64,000 nt of DNA, from NCBI GenBank assembly GCA_036725605.1, contig DAIMDW010000016.1, forward strand, positions 62,001 to 126,000, given 5' to 3'. This stretch comes from CALBTQ01 sp036725605 (GTDB lineage Bacteria; Lernaellota; Lernaellaia; Lernaellales; Lernaellaceae). Shown one piece after another: positions 16,848 through 24,975 of this stretch. The notes beneath the pieces were generated by a model, which was not told the DNA's origin, ran no database searches, and was given only the letters and a program-made list of their open reading frames with translations. Position 1 is the stretch's first letter; every line of letters begins with the position of its first letter. The position numbers were made by a program, and so were the translations under genes.

Positions 16848-17501
16848 GAAGTCGAGCATGGGCTGATCGACGATCTCGATGTCGTCGCGCGGCGTGAAGA
16901 CGAACTTCGAGTCGGGCAGGCCGCGATTGAACTGCTGGTTGTTGAGCCGCAGCATCGTCTTGTTGCCGTAGGCGTCCACCGATTCGATCGCCTGCACCAG
17001 CGACGTGTTCGGGTCCACGTGCAGGATCATCGACTGGAAGCCCATCTGTTTTTTCGGCACGAGCTTGAGCCGCTTGCGGCCGTCGGCCGGCTCCAGCAGC
17101 GACGCCTCGTAGGTGTTGCACAGGTCCACCTGTCCGGTGAGGATCGCCAGCGGCTGCCGGATGTCGAACTGCGCGCCGGTCTTGGTCACGTAGGCCTTCT
17201 TTTCCTCTTCGCTGACCATCACCAGCGTCGCGCCGTCGCTGATGATCTGCTTCTTGGTCGGCGTGTCGTACTCCCACCGCAGCTTGTTGGGCTGCGCCAG
17301 GAAGATGCGGCCGGACGCCGTGCGCTCGATGCCGCCCATCTGCGCCAGGGTGGTCGTCTGCGCGAACTCGAAGGACAGGTCCTTCGCCTGGCCGTATTTT
17401 TTCTGAATGCCCGCCTGCACGTCCGCCAGCTCGTCGGCCAGAGCGGCGACGGGCAGGGCGAGCAGGGCGAATACGATGATCATCAACAGCGTCTGTCGCA
17501 T
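16845..17501 (-). CDS. lolA: Outer-membrane lipoprotein carrier protein LolA
   Basis: A 218-residue periplasmic protein that ferries lipoproteins released by LolCDE across the periplasm to the outer membrane. The signal peptide (1-21, ALADE) is followed by the LolA signature: FEFAQTTTLAQMGGIERTASGRIFLAQPNKLRWEYDTPTKK in the N-terminal half, which I cite by its anchors FEFAQ, SGRIFLAQPNKLRWEY and ISDG. Start ATG 17501 lies behind a GGAGAG site. Given the many lipoproteins in this window, this carrier is expected to be heavily used. The stop codon is embedded in repeat unit B. Confidence 0.93.
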   Translation of the reverse strand: MRQTLLMIIVFALLALPVAALADELADVQAGIQKKYGQAKDLSFEFAQTTTLAQMGGIERTASGRIFLAQPNKLRWEYDTPTKKQIISDGATLVMVSEEEKKAYVTKTGAQFDIRQPLAILTGQVDLCNTYEASLLEPADGRKRLKLVPKKQMGFQSMILHVDPNTSLVQAIESVDAYGNKTMLRLNNQQFNRGLPDSKFVFTPRDDIEIVDQPMLDF

Positions 17502-17589
17502 AGGTCTCTCCTTGTTTGCCTTTGGACCACGCGCGGGCCCAAAAGGTTCACCGCCGCGCATCCTAGCAAAAGCAGACCCGCGCGGGGAA

Positions 17590-17785
17590 GGACTTTCTTT
17601 GTCATGCCCGCGCAGGGGAGGATAAACCCAGGGACATGTACTCGTTACGTGTCCCCGTTTATCCTTGATTTGTGGGATAAATGGGACACTTTGTCCCACG
17701 CCCCTTCTTCATTAATAATCAAGGATATCAATAGGTTATAAAAATGAATGGCGGGACAACTGCGGAAAAGTGTCCCACGCCAATA
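17590..17785. repeat. Cluster of nested palindromes
   Basis: This gene-free stretch holds several perfect inverted repeats. GGATAAAC at 17620 pairs with GTTTATCC at 17657 and encloses GGGACA/TGTCCC. TGGGACA at 17682 pairs with TGTCCCA at 17692. ATCCTTGATT at 17661 pairs with AATCAAGGAT at 17717. A further GGGACA/TGTCCC pair lies at 17753-17776. The shared GGGACA/TGTCCC words suggest a REP-type element cluster. No transposase gene is present. Confidence 0.65.
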
Positions 17786-17846
17786 GTACGGACGTTCGAG
17801 TGCGGTGCGTACCGTTGAAGGAGGCCCCCGTGCCGGGGCAATTAAT

Positions 17847-17954
17847 TAGGGACAGTCACCTATTTTTAACCGTTATACTATAATCGTATACATGTGTAAT
17901 ATTAAGATATTATCTATTCTGAGAGATCTCTTCTAAAATAGGTGACTGTCCCTA
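17847..17954. mobile_element. 108-bp MITE-like element with perfect 20-bp inverted ends
   Basis: Arms TAGGGACAGTCACCTATTTT (17847-17866) and its exact reverse complement (17935-17954) enclose 68 AT-rich bases without an open frame. The GGGACAGTCAC word often borders elements moved by REP-associated tyrosine (Y1-type) transposases. I see no clear target-site duplication and no transposase nearby, so it would be non-autonomous. Confidence 0.7.
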
Positions 17955-17988
17955 TTTTTGGTTGTCCGCCAACACAGCTTACGCCTTG

Positions 17989-18063
17989 CGGCGAAAAGTG
18001 TGGCGCCCGGAAAGGACTTCATTTGTGGGTGTGCCACACTTTTGGCGACAGCCAAAGGTGTGC
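17989..18063. repeat. REP-like palindrome of the GCCACACTTTTGGC family
   Basis: GCCACACTTTTGGCGACAGC with the continuation CAAAGGTGTGCC (18033-18063) forms a hairpin, and the reverse-oriented GGCGAAAAGTGTGGCG precedes it at 17990. A second genomic copy of the same palindrome occurs at 44549-44582. From here to 18317 I see no gene. Confidence 0.7.
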
Positions 18064-18317
18064 CGACTCAAACGATGTATAACAATTACATCGTCGTGTA
18101 CTTTTCAAATTCATTGCCGTAGAATAATTACACGAAGCCGGGTTTTTCCACCGCTTCGTCGCATTGGAGAATGTGAGATGAACCGCGTTTTTACGGAAGT
18201 GGGAAGAATTTAAAGCGCGATCTTCGGTTGGTTTATCGCTAGGCGCTATTCTTGAAACAATGGATCAAAAAGCGCATACTCGAACAAGAAGTGAAATAAT
18301 CGGCCCCGGGAGGCAAG

Positions 18318-18579
18318 ATGACCCGCAAAGGCGCCAGCGAAGTGCGCAATGATTTTTCCAAAACGCTCGACCGCGTGGCTCGACGCCGCGACCGGATCGT
18401 TTTTGCATAAGCGCGGCAAGGACGTGGCGGTGCTGGTGCCCTTGGAAGACCTGACCATGCTCGAAGAACTGGAAGACAAACTCGATGTGCTCGACGCTTT
18501 GCAAGCGGAGGCCGAAGCCGCCGCCAAGGGCGAAAAGACCATCCCCTGGGAGAGGGCGAAAAAGGAACTGGGGCTGTAG
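18318..18579 (+). pseudogene. Frameshifted Phd/YefM-type antitoxin, no toxin partner
   Basis: From ATG 18318 the frame reads MTRKGASEVRNDFSKTLDRV and continues ARRRDRIV, then hits a stop. Removing one T from the five-T run at about 18396-18400 restores LHKRGKDVAVLVPLEDLTML, followed by a coiled Leu/Glu-rich tail to the stop at 18579. This is the layout of a Phd/YefM antitoxin: N-terminal DNA-binding part, AVLVP strand, C-terminal toxin-neutralising helix. A homopolymer sequencing error is an alternative to true decay. No RelE/Doc/PIN toxin frame lies on either side (the flanks 18064-18317 and 18580-18802 hold nothing recognisable). Confidence 0.7.
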
Positions 18580-18802
18580 CCGGAATGTTATCTCACCGAT
18601 AATTTTTGACCTTCAATACCTGCGAAGAAATATTTTCCAGGCGCCGATCACTTAAAATTGACATTTCCTTCGTTCGCGGTTAAAAAGCCACGCGAGAGGG
18701 AGCGAGGAACGACGCGTGCACGTACAACTCTGATGCGCAGGACATCCCGGAGCTTGCAGGGGAGAACAACGATGAACCGAACAACACTGGAGGGCTTCCG
18801 GA

Positions 18803-20455
18803 ATGAACGCGAACGATCCCCTTGCTCCGAACATGCTCGACTACGAAAGCGAATACCGCGACTTTTCCTGGCAGACGCCGCCTGACTTCAACTTCGGCCG
18901 CCACGTCCTGGACGCCCGCGCCGCCGACATGCCCGACCGTCCGGCGCTGGTGTGGGTCAACACCGACAACAGCGCGCACGAGGTCGTCACCTTCGCGCAG
19001 ATGAAAGAGCGCACCGACCGCGCCGCGCAGGCGCTGCTGGCGCTGGGCCTGAAAAAGGGCGACCGCGTCTTCGTGCAGGTGCACCGCCTGCCGCTGTGGC
19101 ATTACCTGATGGTCGGGATGTTCAAGTGCGGCATCATCCCGATGCCGGGCACCAACCTGCTGACCGAGCACGACATCGAATACCGCCTGCAGCGCGCGGA
19201 GGCGTCCGGGGCGATCGTCGCGGCCGAGCACGCCGCGAAGGTCGAGGCCGTCGCCGCCAACTGCCCGACGCTCAAACACAAGATCGTCGTCGAGGGCGAG
19301 TTTGAAAACTGGTTGCGCTTCGCGGATCTGCCCGACGACGGCCAGGCCGAACTGCCCGCCACGCGCGCCGACGAACCGATGCTCATCTATTTCACCTCGG
19401 GCACGACGGCCTTCCCGAAGATGGTGCTGCACACGCACGCCAGCTACGGCCTGGGCCACTTCGTCACCGCCAAATACTGGCAGGACCAGAAACCGACCGA
19501 TCGGCACTGGACGCTTTCGGATACCGGCTGGGCCAAGGCGGCCTGGGGCAAGCTGTTCGGCCAGTGGCACGTCGGCGCGGCGATTTTCATGCACGATGCG
19601 CGCGGCAAATTCGACAGCGACCTCACGCTGCGCCTGATCGAGCAGTACCAGGTGACGACCTTCTGCGCGCCGCCCACCGCCTACCGCATGCTCGTGTTGC
19701 AGGACCTGAGCAAATACAACCTGTGCTCCATCCGCCATTCGATGTCCGCCGGCGAGCCGATCAACCCCGAGGTCATCGAGCAGTGGCGCAAGGCGACCGG
19801 CACGACGATCTACGACGGCTACGGCCAGACCGAGACGGTCAACATCATCGCCAATTTCCGCTGCCTGCCGGTGCGCTACGGCTCGATGGGCAAGGCGGTG
19901 CCGGGCTTCGCCATCGAGATCGTCGACGACGAGGGCAACGTGCTGCCGGCCGACGAGGAAGGCCACATCGCGGTGAAAACCAAACCCGAACGCCCCGTCG
20001 GCCTGATGAAGGAATACTGGCTGGACGAGGACGCCAACCGCGGCGCGTTCGTCAACGGCTGGTACTTCACGGGCGACCGCGCCTACAAAGACGCCGACGG
20101 GTATTTTTGGTTCGTCGGTCGCGCCGACGACGTGATCAAAGCCTCCGGCTACCGCATCGGCCCCTTCGAAGTCGAAAGCGCGCTGCAGGCGCATCCGGCC
20201 GTTGCCGAAAGCGCGGTCGTGGGCAGCCCCGATCCGATTCGCGGCACGATCGTCAAGGCGTTCATCATCCTCGCGCCCGGCTTCGCGCCGTCGCCGGAGC
20301 TGGTCAAGGAAATCCAGAACTTCGTCAAGGAAACGACCGCACCCTACAAATACCCGCGTGAGGTCGAGTTCGTCGAGGAACTGCCCAAGACCGTCTCGGG
20401 CAAGATCCGCCGCGTCGAACTGCGCCAGCGGGAGATCGAACGCAAACAGGCGTAA
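18803..20455 (+). CDS. AMP-forming acyl-CoA synthetase (medium-chain type)
   Basis: A 550-residue ANL-superfamily enzyme that activates a carboxylic acid to its acyl-CoA with ATP. Seen motifs: P-loop YFTSGTTAFPKMVLH (about 194-208), the A5 motif DGYGQTE (about 340), A7-type YFTGDRA, hinge VGRADDVIKASGYR and the catalytic Lys in PKTVSGKIRR (about 537). Overall layout and length fit the ACSM/medium-chain or aryl-acid ligases. The ATG at 18803 has no perfect ribosome site; an earlier ATG at 18772 is out of frame. A terminator follows, so it is probably monocistronic. With the acyl-CoA dehydrogenase at 26897 it hints at fatty-acid or aromatic-acid use. Confidence 0.92.
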   Translation: MNANDPLAPNMLDYESEYRDFSWQTPPDFNFGRHVLDARAADMPDRPALVWVNTDNSAHEVVTFAQMKERTDRAAQALLALGLKKGDRVFVQVHRLPLWHYLMVGMFKCGIIPMPGTNLLTEHDIEYRLQRAEASGAIVAAEHAAKVEAVAANCPTLKHKIVVEGEFENWLRFADLPDDGQAELPATRADEPMLIYFTSGTTAFPKMVLHTHASYGLGHFVTAKYWQDQKPTDRHWTLSDTGWAKAAWGKLFGQWHVGAAIFMHDARGKFDSDLTLRLIEQYQVTTFCAPPTAYRMLVLQDLSKYNLCSIRHSMSAGEPINPEVIEQWRKATGTTIYDGYGQTETVNIIANFRCLPVRYGSMGKAVPGFAIEIVDDEGNVLPADEEGHIAVKTKPERPVGLMKEYWLDEDANRGAFVNGWYFTGDRAYKDADGYFWFVGRADDVIKASGYRIGPFEVESALQAHPAVAESAVVGSPDPIRGTIVKAFIILAPGFAPSPELVKEIQNFVKETTAPYKYPREVEFVEELPKTVSGKIRRVELRQREIERKQA

Positions 20456-20471
20456 TTCGTGATCGGTGGCA

Positions 20472-20510
20472 AAAAAATGGGGACATGATTTCATCGTGTC
20501 CCCGTTTTTT
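20472..20510 (+). terminator. Intrinsic terminator after the acyl-CoA synthetase
   Basis: GGGGACA (20479-20485) pairs with TGTCCCC (20497-20503), followed by G and six T. The A-run before the stem could make it bidirectional. Confidence 0.8.
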
Positions 20511-20651
20511 GTTCGACCGGCTTCCCGTTTTCCCCGACACACTTTTCTCGGTTTCGGGCGGGTGCGAAATAAGTTAGGATGCGATTGACAGAATCATCGC
20601 CGGCTTGCTAGGAACATTCATTGAACAACCCTCCGGGGGAGGTGAATGCGT

Positions 20652-21323
20652 ATGCGTTGGTTTTCGAAGTTGATGCTTTTCGCCGCCTTGGTCGCGCTGA
20701 TCGGCGGCGTCATGGTTAGCGCCTGCACCCAGGACGAGGACGACGAGGAAGAGTCCAAGTACGAAACGGTGCCCATCGAGGTGACCGTCGACGAACTGTT
20801 CGACCTGTCGATCGGCGATCAGATCGGCGTGGCGCGCTTCCGCTCGAAAAAAGGCCCCACCGGCCTGCGTGTGCGCGCGGAGTGTTACCTGGAAACGCTC
20901 AGCCGCTTCCCCGACCAGAAGATCGACGTCAAGCTGGAGCTGCTCAACCAGGACGCCGCGCACGAGCCGATGGACCCCGTCGAGTGGGTGCAGGACAGCA
21001 ACACCAAGTCGTTCTCGTTCATCATCCCGGTCGTCGAGACGATCCCCTCGATTCTCAACTTCCGCGTGCTCGTCTATAGCTATATCTATTCCGATGAACT
21101 GGAGCAGACGCTCGATGACGACACGGCCGACGACGATACGGTCGACGACGACATCACCGACGACGATGCGACCGACGACGACACGGCCGACGACGATGCG
21201 ACCGACGACGACACCTCCGACGATGATGATGACGACGACGAAGTCGAACCCGAGCATATCTTCGAAGCCGAAGGCATCTTCCTGTTCGTCGTCAACGAGG
21301 GCGCGCCCGGCACCGGCGACTGA
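20652..21323 (+). CDS. Lipoprotein with a C-terminal Asp-repeat tract
   Basis: A 223-residue lipoprotein with lipobox VMVSAC (Cys24) and a beta-rich domain (about 45-150). Unlike its relatives here, the Asp tract (about 157-197, period DDDTA/DDDAT) sits near the C-terminus and not behind the cysteine; a short hydrophobic tail (IFEAEGIFLFVVNEG) follows. The ATG at 20652 has a well-spaced GGAGG; one at 20646 is possible. The displaced tract argues that the poly-Asp module is mobile within proteins and may be more than a spacer. Function unknown. Confidence 0.72.
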   Translation: MRWFSKLMLFAALVALIGGVMVSACTQDEDDEEESKYETVPIEVTVDELFDLSIGDQIGVARFRSKKGPTGLRVRAECYLETLSRFPDQKIDVKLELLNQDAAHEPMDPVEWVQDSNTKSFSFIIPVVETIPSILNFRVLVYSYIYSDELEQTLDDDTADDDTVDDDITDDDATDDDTADDDATDDDTSDDDDDDDEVEPEHIFEAEGIFLFVVNEGAPGTGD

Positions 21324-21335
21324 TCCCGCGTTTCA

Positions 21336-21579
21336 TAGCGTTCCACGACAGGGGGCTTTGGCCCCCTGTTTTCGTTAAGTCGTTCTGAGAAATGCCGCCG
21401 GCGCGACGAAGAATCTACGCTTGTGGCGTCGCCCTCACCCCGGGCTGCGCCCGACCCTCTCCCCCGGGAGAGGGTACAAGTCGGCAACGTGGACTCCCTT
21501 CTCCCCGTGGGAGAAGGGCCGGGGATGAGGGCTGTCGTTCCACGACAGGGGGCTCCGGCCCCCTGGTTTCGTTTAAGTC
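21336..21579. repeat. Direct repeat of a terminator hairpin flanking dispersed repeat fragments
   Basis: A 43-bp block occurs twice, at 21339-21381 and 21536-21579, each centred on a C/GGGGGC-GCCCCCTG hairpin (stems 21349-21368 and 21546-21565). The first, with its TTTT tail, ends the 20652 transcript. Between them lie a half copy of repeat unit A in reverse (AAGAATCTACGC near 21409) and a CCCTCACCCCGGG / GAGAAGGGCCGGGGATGAGG repeat common in many genomes. The rest of the gene-free stretch to 21782 carries further palindromic repeats, such as GATTCCCGGGCCAAGCCCGAG and GCCCGCGTTGGCGGGC. Confidence 0.7.
21348..21374 (+). terminator. Intrinsic terminator after the 20652 lipoprotein
   Basis: ACAGGGGGC pairs with GCCCCCTGT across a four-base TTTG loop, then TTTCG follows. 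It starts 25 bp after the stop. Confidence 0.75.
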
Positions 21580-21782
21580 ATTTGACTAAAAGGTAGGCCT
21601 CGCTTCGCTCGGCGGTAATGGAATCCTGGATTCCCGGGCCAAGCCCGAGAATGACGGAAGGATTTGTCATGCCCGCGTTGGCGGGCATCCAAGACCAGCC
21701 GATACCTTTCCCGACCATTTTTCTCCCCCGCAAAGTTTGACCTTTTGCCTCGCCGGAGCCATAATTGTTCCTGGAGGTACGT

Positions 21783-22079
21783 GTGCGGCGAGAATTCATC
21801 TATCTGCTCGAACGTGGTTTGGGCGGCTATCATCTGTTGTTCGACGACGACCTGATCGCCGAGGCCCTCGCGGCCGACGAGACGGAAATTCTCATCGAAA
21901 GCGAGCGCTACGGTCAGCAACTCAACGACACTGTCCGCCGTCTGCTCGAAGCCAAATCGGTCAGCGAAGCGCGCCGCACCATCCGCGATTTGCCCCGCCC
22001 GGTGGCGCGGCTGTTCGCGTACATCTACTTCCAGGCGATCAGCAAAAGTCTCGATCGCCAGCACGCGACCATCCACTGA
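21783..22079 (+). CDS. Small conserved-looking protein of unknown function
   Basis: A 98-residue soluble protein, strongly helical, beginning RREFIYLLERGLGGYHLLFDDDL and with an Arg/Leu-rich middle; no known domain recognised. I prefer the GTG at 21783 behind GGAGGT (short spacing); a TTG at 21765 would add six residues. It is 18 bp upstream of a small membrane zinc-ribbon protein and probably shares its transcript. Codon use is like the chromosome. Confidence 0.6.
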   Translation: MRREFIYLLERGLGGYHLLFDDDLIAEALAADETEILIESERYGQQLNDTVRRLLEAKSVSEARRTIRDLPRPVARLFAYIYFQAISKSLDRQHATIH

Positions 22080-22097
22080 AGCGAAAGGATCCGGCAA

Positions 22098-22322
22098 GTG
22101 AACGACGTGTTGTTTCTCCCGCGGGCGATCTGGATCGGCCTCATGGTCGTGCAGGTCGTCTTGATGATCGTTACCATTCTCAAATCACTTGGTGGAAAAA
22201 AGAAAACGCTCGACGACCTGGTCGATACGGTGCAGGTCGAATGCGCCGACTGTCGCTGGAAAGGCGAAGTCATGCGCCTGCGTAAAAAATGCCCGATGTG
22301 CGGCAGCGACAACTTTCTGTAA
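22098..22322 (+). CDS. Membrane-anchored zinc-ribbon protein
   Basis: A 74-residue protein starting at GTG 22098. One transmembrane helix (about 8-28) is followed by a basic linker (GGKKK) and a zinc ribbon made of CADCRW and CPMCGSD (two CxxC knuckles, residues about 49-52 and 65-68). Such proteins often act as small membrane adaptors or chaperone-like factors; the partner is not known. It follows the 98-residue gene closely and lies 110 bp before the glycyl radical enzyme. Confidence 0.72.
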   Translation: MNDVLFLPRAIWIGLMVVQVVLMIVTILKSLGGKKKTLDDLVDTVQVECADCRWKGEVMRLRKKCPMCGSDNFL

Positions 22323-22431
22323 TCGCGGCTTTTTGGGCGCAGAAAAATATTTCAAAGATTGGATTGTTTTCCGCCGTCCCTTTGCCTAGCATAGTTTGGA
22401 AAGAGGATTTTCCCGACTGCCGAGGTGCAAC

Positions 22432-24933
22432 ATGGCCATTCATCCGCGCAACGAACGATACAAGAAAAAGGTGCTTGCGGCGCCGTACGCGCTGTGCCTG
22501 GAGCGGGCGCGGTACTTCACCGAATCCTACCGCCGCACCGAAGGCGAGCACCCGGCGATGCGCATGGCCCGGGCCTTCGATCACACCATCCGTCACCTGA
22601 CCGTGTACATCCTCGACGAGGAACAGATCATCGGCAACCGCTCGAGCAAGCTGGTCGCGACGGTTCTGCCGATCGAACGCGGCGACATCAACACGATCCT
22701 CGAGTACGAGCTGGATCTGCTCAGCTCGCGCAAGTCGCAGCCCTACAAAATCACGGCCGCCGAAAAACGTGAACTGCGCCGCGACATCCTGCCGTACTGG
22801 CGCGGCAAAACGATGCGCGACCGCAAAAAGGAACTGTGGGACGCCAACGGCCTGGCCCATCACGCGGCGGTGCATTCGCCGCTGCTGCTCAAGCACCTGC
22901 GCCACCTCGACGTGGCCGCGCTGCGTCCGGAGGCCGACATTCCCTTGAGCTATCACCTGCGCCTGCCGCGCTTGCTGCGCGAACTGGATTACAACAATCC
23001 CTTCGCCGTCACCAATTGCTTCGACGTGCAGGGGCATTTGATCGTCGGCCACAAGAACATCCTGCGTGAGGGATGGCTGGGCGTGCAGCGCCGGGCCGAG
23101 GCGAAGTTGGCCGCGTTGCCCGCCGACGACGTGGACGGACGCGCGTTCTTGCGGGCGGTGATCATCTGCGCCGAAGCGATCCGCGATCTGGCCTGGCGCT
23201 TCGCCGACAAGGCCGAGCGGGCCGCGCGCGAGACGAACGATCCGGCGCGCCGCGACGAGTTGCTGGCCATCGCCGCGCGCTGCGCGCACGTGCCCTATCA
23301 TCCGCCGCGCGATTTCCGCGAAGCGCTGCAGGCGCTGTGGCTCAATCAGGTCGGCGCGCTGATCGCCTACGGCATGGCCGGCATTTTCGCGGTGGGGCGC
23401 ATCGACCAGTACCTCGCCCCGTATTTTCTCGCCGACAAACGGGCGGGGAAAATCACCGACGACGAAGCGGTCGAGCTGCTCGAAGAGTTGCTGATCAAAT
23501 TCAGCTACAACCTGCTGACCATCCCGGCCTTCGGCAAGCAGACCGGCAGCGAGCTGGGCAGCGATTCGAACGCCCTGACCGTGGGCGGCGTCGGCCCCGA
23601 CGGCGAGGACGCGACCAACGAGCTGTCCTACCTGACGCTGGACGCCTACGCCAACGTCAAGTCGCTGGGCAATTCCTTCTCCATTCGTTTGTCGACAAAA
23701 TCGGCGACCCGGTGGTGGCGGCACGCGCTGGCGACCTACCGCCGGACCTCGGGCGCGGCGCTGCTCAACGACGAGGTGGTCGTGCCCGCGCTGACCGCCT
23801 GCGGCTATGGCGACGAGGCCGCGCGCGATTACGGCGTCGTCGGCTGCGTCGAACCGACCGGCGACGGCGACACCTTCGGCACGACCTCGGGCAACGACAT
23901 CTCGCTGGTCGCGCCGCTGGAAATGACGCTGCTCAACGGCTCGTTGCGCATCATGGGCAAGCGCATCGGCCCGCAAACGGGCGATCCGCGCACGTTCCGG
24001 AACTTCGCGCAGTTCATGAACGCCTACAAAACGCAGGTACGTTTCCTGGTCGACACGTTGGCCAAGGCGGTGAATCTGAAAGACCTGGCTTACCGCGAGG
24101 GCTTCCCCAATCCCTACGTGTCGGCCACGCTGGCCGGCTGCGTCGAGCACGCGCGCGACATGACCGCCGGCGGCGCGGATTACAACTTCGCCTCGATCAG
24201 CGGGCGCGGCCTGGGCACGGCCGTCGATTCGCTGGCGGCGATCGAGCATTTCATTTTCACCGAACATCTGCTGACGATGGACGAACTGCTCGCGCTGCTC
24301 GACGATAACTTCGCCGGTGACGAGGTCGCGCGGTTGCGCCTGGCCAACAAGGCGCCCCGATACGGTTCCGGCGACAAACGCGCCGACGCGCTGGCCGCCG
24401 AGATCGTCGCCTTCTTCTGCGGCGAGGTGCGCAAACACAAGACGATCCGCGGCGGCGTGTTCCGCCCCGGTTTCTTCTCTTACGGCATGCATGTGCTCGA
24501 CGGCCTGCTCTTGGGCGCGACGCCCAACGGCCGGCGCGTGGGTGAGCCGGTCAGCAACAGTTTTTCGCCGGCCAACGGTTCGGAGAAACACGGCCTGACC
24601 GCCTTGCTCAGTTCGGTCGCCGCCGTCGACCACACCGCCGTCGCCAACGGCCTGGCGCTGAACGTGAAGCTCTCGCCGGCGCTGTTCCGCGACGACGAAC
24701 ACCTCGACAAAATGACCGCGTTGATCAAAACCTATTTCGCGCAGGGCGGCATGGAGTTGTCGCCGAACGTGATCTCCTCGGCGACACTGCGCAAGGCGCA
24801 GACGCACCCCGACGAGTTCCGCGACCTGGTCATTCGCGTGTCGGGCTATTCGGCGTATTTCTGCGATCTGGGTAAAGCGCTGCAGGACGAAATCATCGCC
24901 CGAACGGAATTCGGCGGCCTCGAAGAGCATTAA
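22432..24933 (+). CDS. Glycyl radical enzyme of the pyruvate formate-lyase family
   Basis: An 833-residue oxygen-sensitive enzyme. The active-site thiyl Cys is at about 472 in VVGCVEPTGDGD, and the glycyl-radical site is Gly805 in IRVSGYSAYF, 28 residues from the C-terminus as expected. The GCVEP signature is the one used by dehydratases and C-N lyases (glycerol/diol dehydratase, choline lyase, hydroxyproline dehydratase) and differs from pyruvate formate-lyase, which has two adjacent Cys. The exact substrate is open. A GAGGTG site supports ATG 22432. No radical-SAM activase lies next to it, which is unusual; the radical SAM gene at 7169 lacks the activase motif CX3CX2C. Confidence 0.92.
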   Translation: MAIHPRNERYKKKVLAAPYALCLERARYFTESYRRTEGEHPAMRMARAFDHTIRHLTVYILDEEQIIGNRSSKLVATVLPIERGDINTILEYELDLLSSRKSQPYKITAAEKRELRRDILPYWRGKTMRDRKKELWDANGLAHHAAVHSPLLLKHLRHLDVAALRPEADIPLSYHLRLPRLLRELDYNNPFAVTNCFDVQGHLIVGHKNILREGWLGVQRRAEAKLAALPADDVDGRAFLRAVIICAEAIRDLAWRFADKAERAARETNDPARRDELLAIAARCAHVPYHPPRDFREALQALWLNQVGALIAYGMAGIFAVGRIDQYLAPYFLADKRAGKITDDEAVELLEELLIKFSYNLLTIPAFGKQTGSELGSDSNALTVGGVGPDGEDATNELSYLTLDAYANVKSLGNSFSIRLSTKSATRWWRHALATYRRTSGAALLNDEVVVPALTACGYGDEAARDYGVVGCVEPTGDGDTFGTTSGNDISLVAPLEMTLLNGSLRIMGKRIGPQTGDPRTFRNFAQFMNAYKTQVRFLVDTLAKAVNLKDLAYREGFPNPYVSATLAGCVEHARDMTAGGADYNFASISGRGLGTAVDSLAAIEHFIFTEHLLTMDELLALLDDNFAGDEVARLRLANKAPRYGSGDKRADALAAEIVAFFCGEVRKHKTIRGGVFRPGFFSYGMHVLDGLLLGATPNGRRVGEPVSNSFSPANGSEKHGLTALLSSVAAVDHTAVANGLALNVKLSPALFRDDEHLDKMTALIKTYFAQGGMELSPNVISSATLRKAQTHPDEFRDLVIRVSGYSAYFCDLGKALQDEIIARTEFGGLEEH

Positions 24934-24975
24934 GCGCCCCGGGCCGCCGAACGATGGTTCGCGGTAAATTTTTGC

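Noticed and set aside
18178..18213. An 11-codon frame with a good start (MNRVFTEVGRI)
   Set aside because: Too short and without context; lies in repeat-rich, gene-free DNA.
22270..24930. An 886-codon open frame on the minus strand opposite the glycyl radical enzyme
   Set aside because: It mirrors the GC-rich codon bias of the real gene, has no family motif and is Arg/Gln/His-rich as expected for an antisense shadow.
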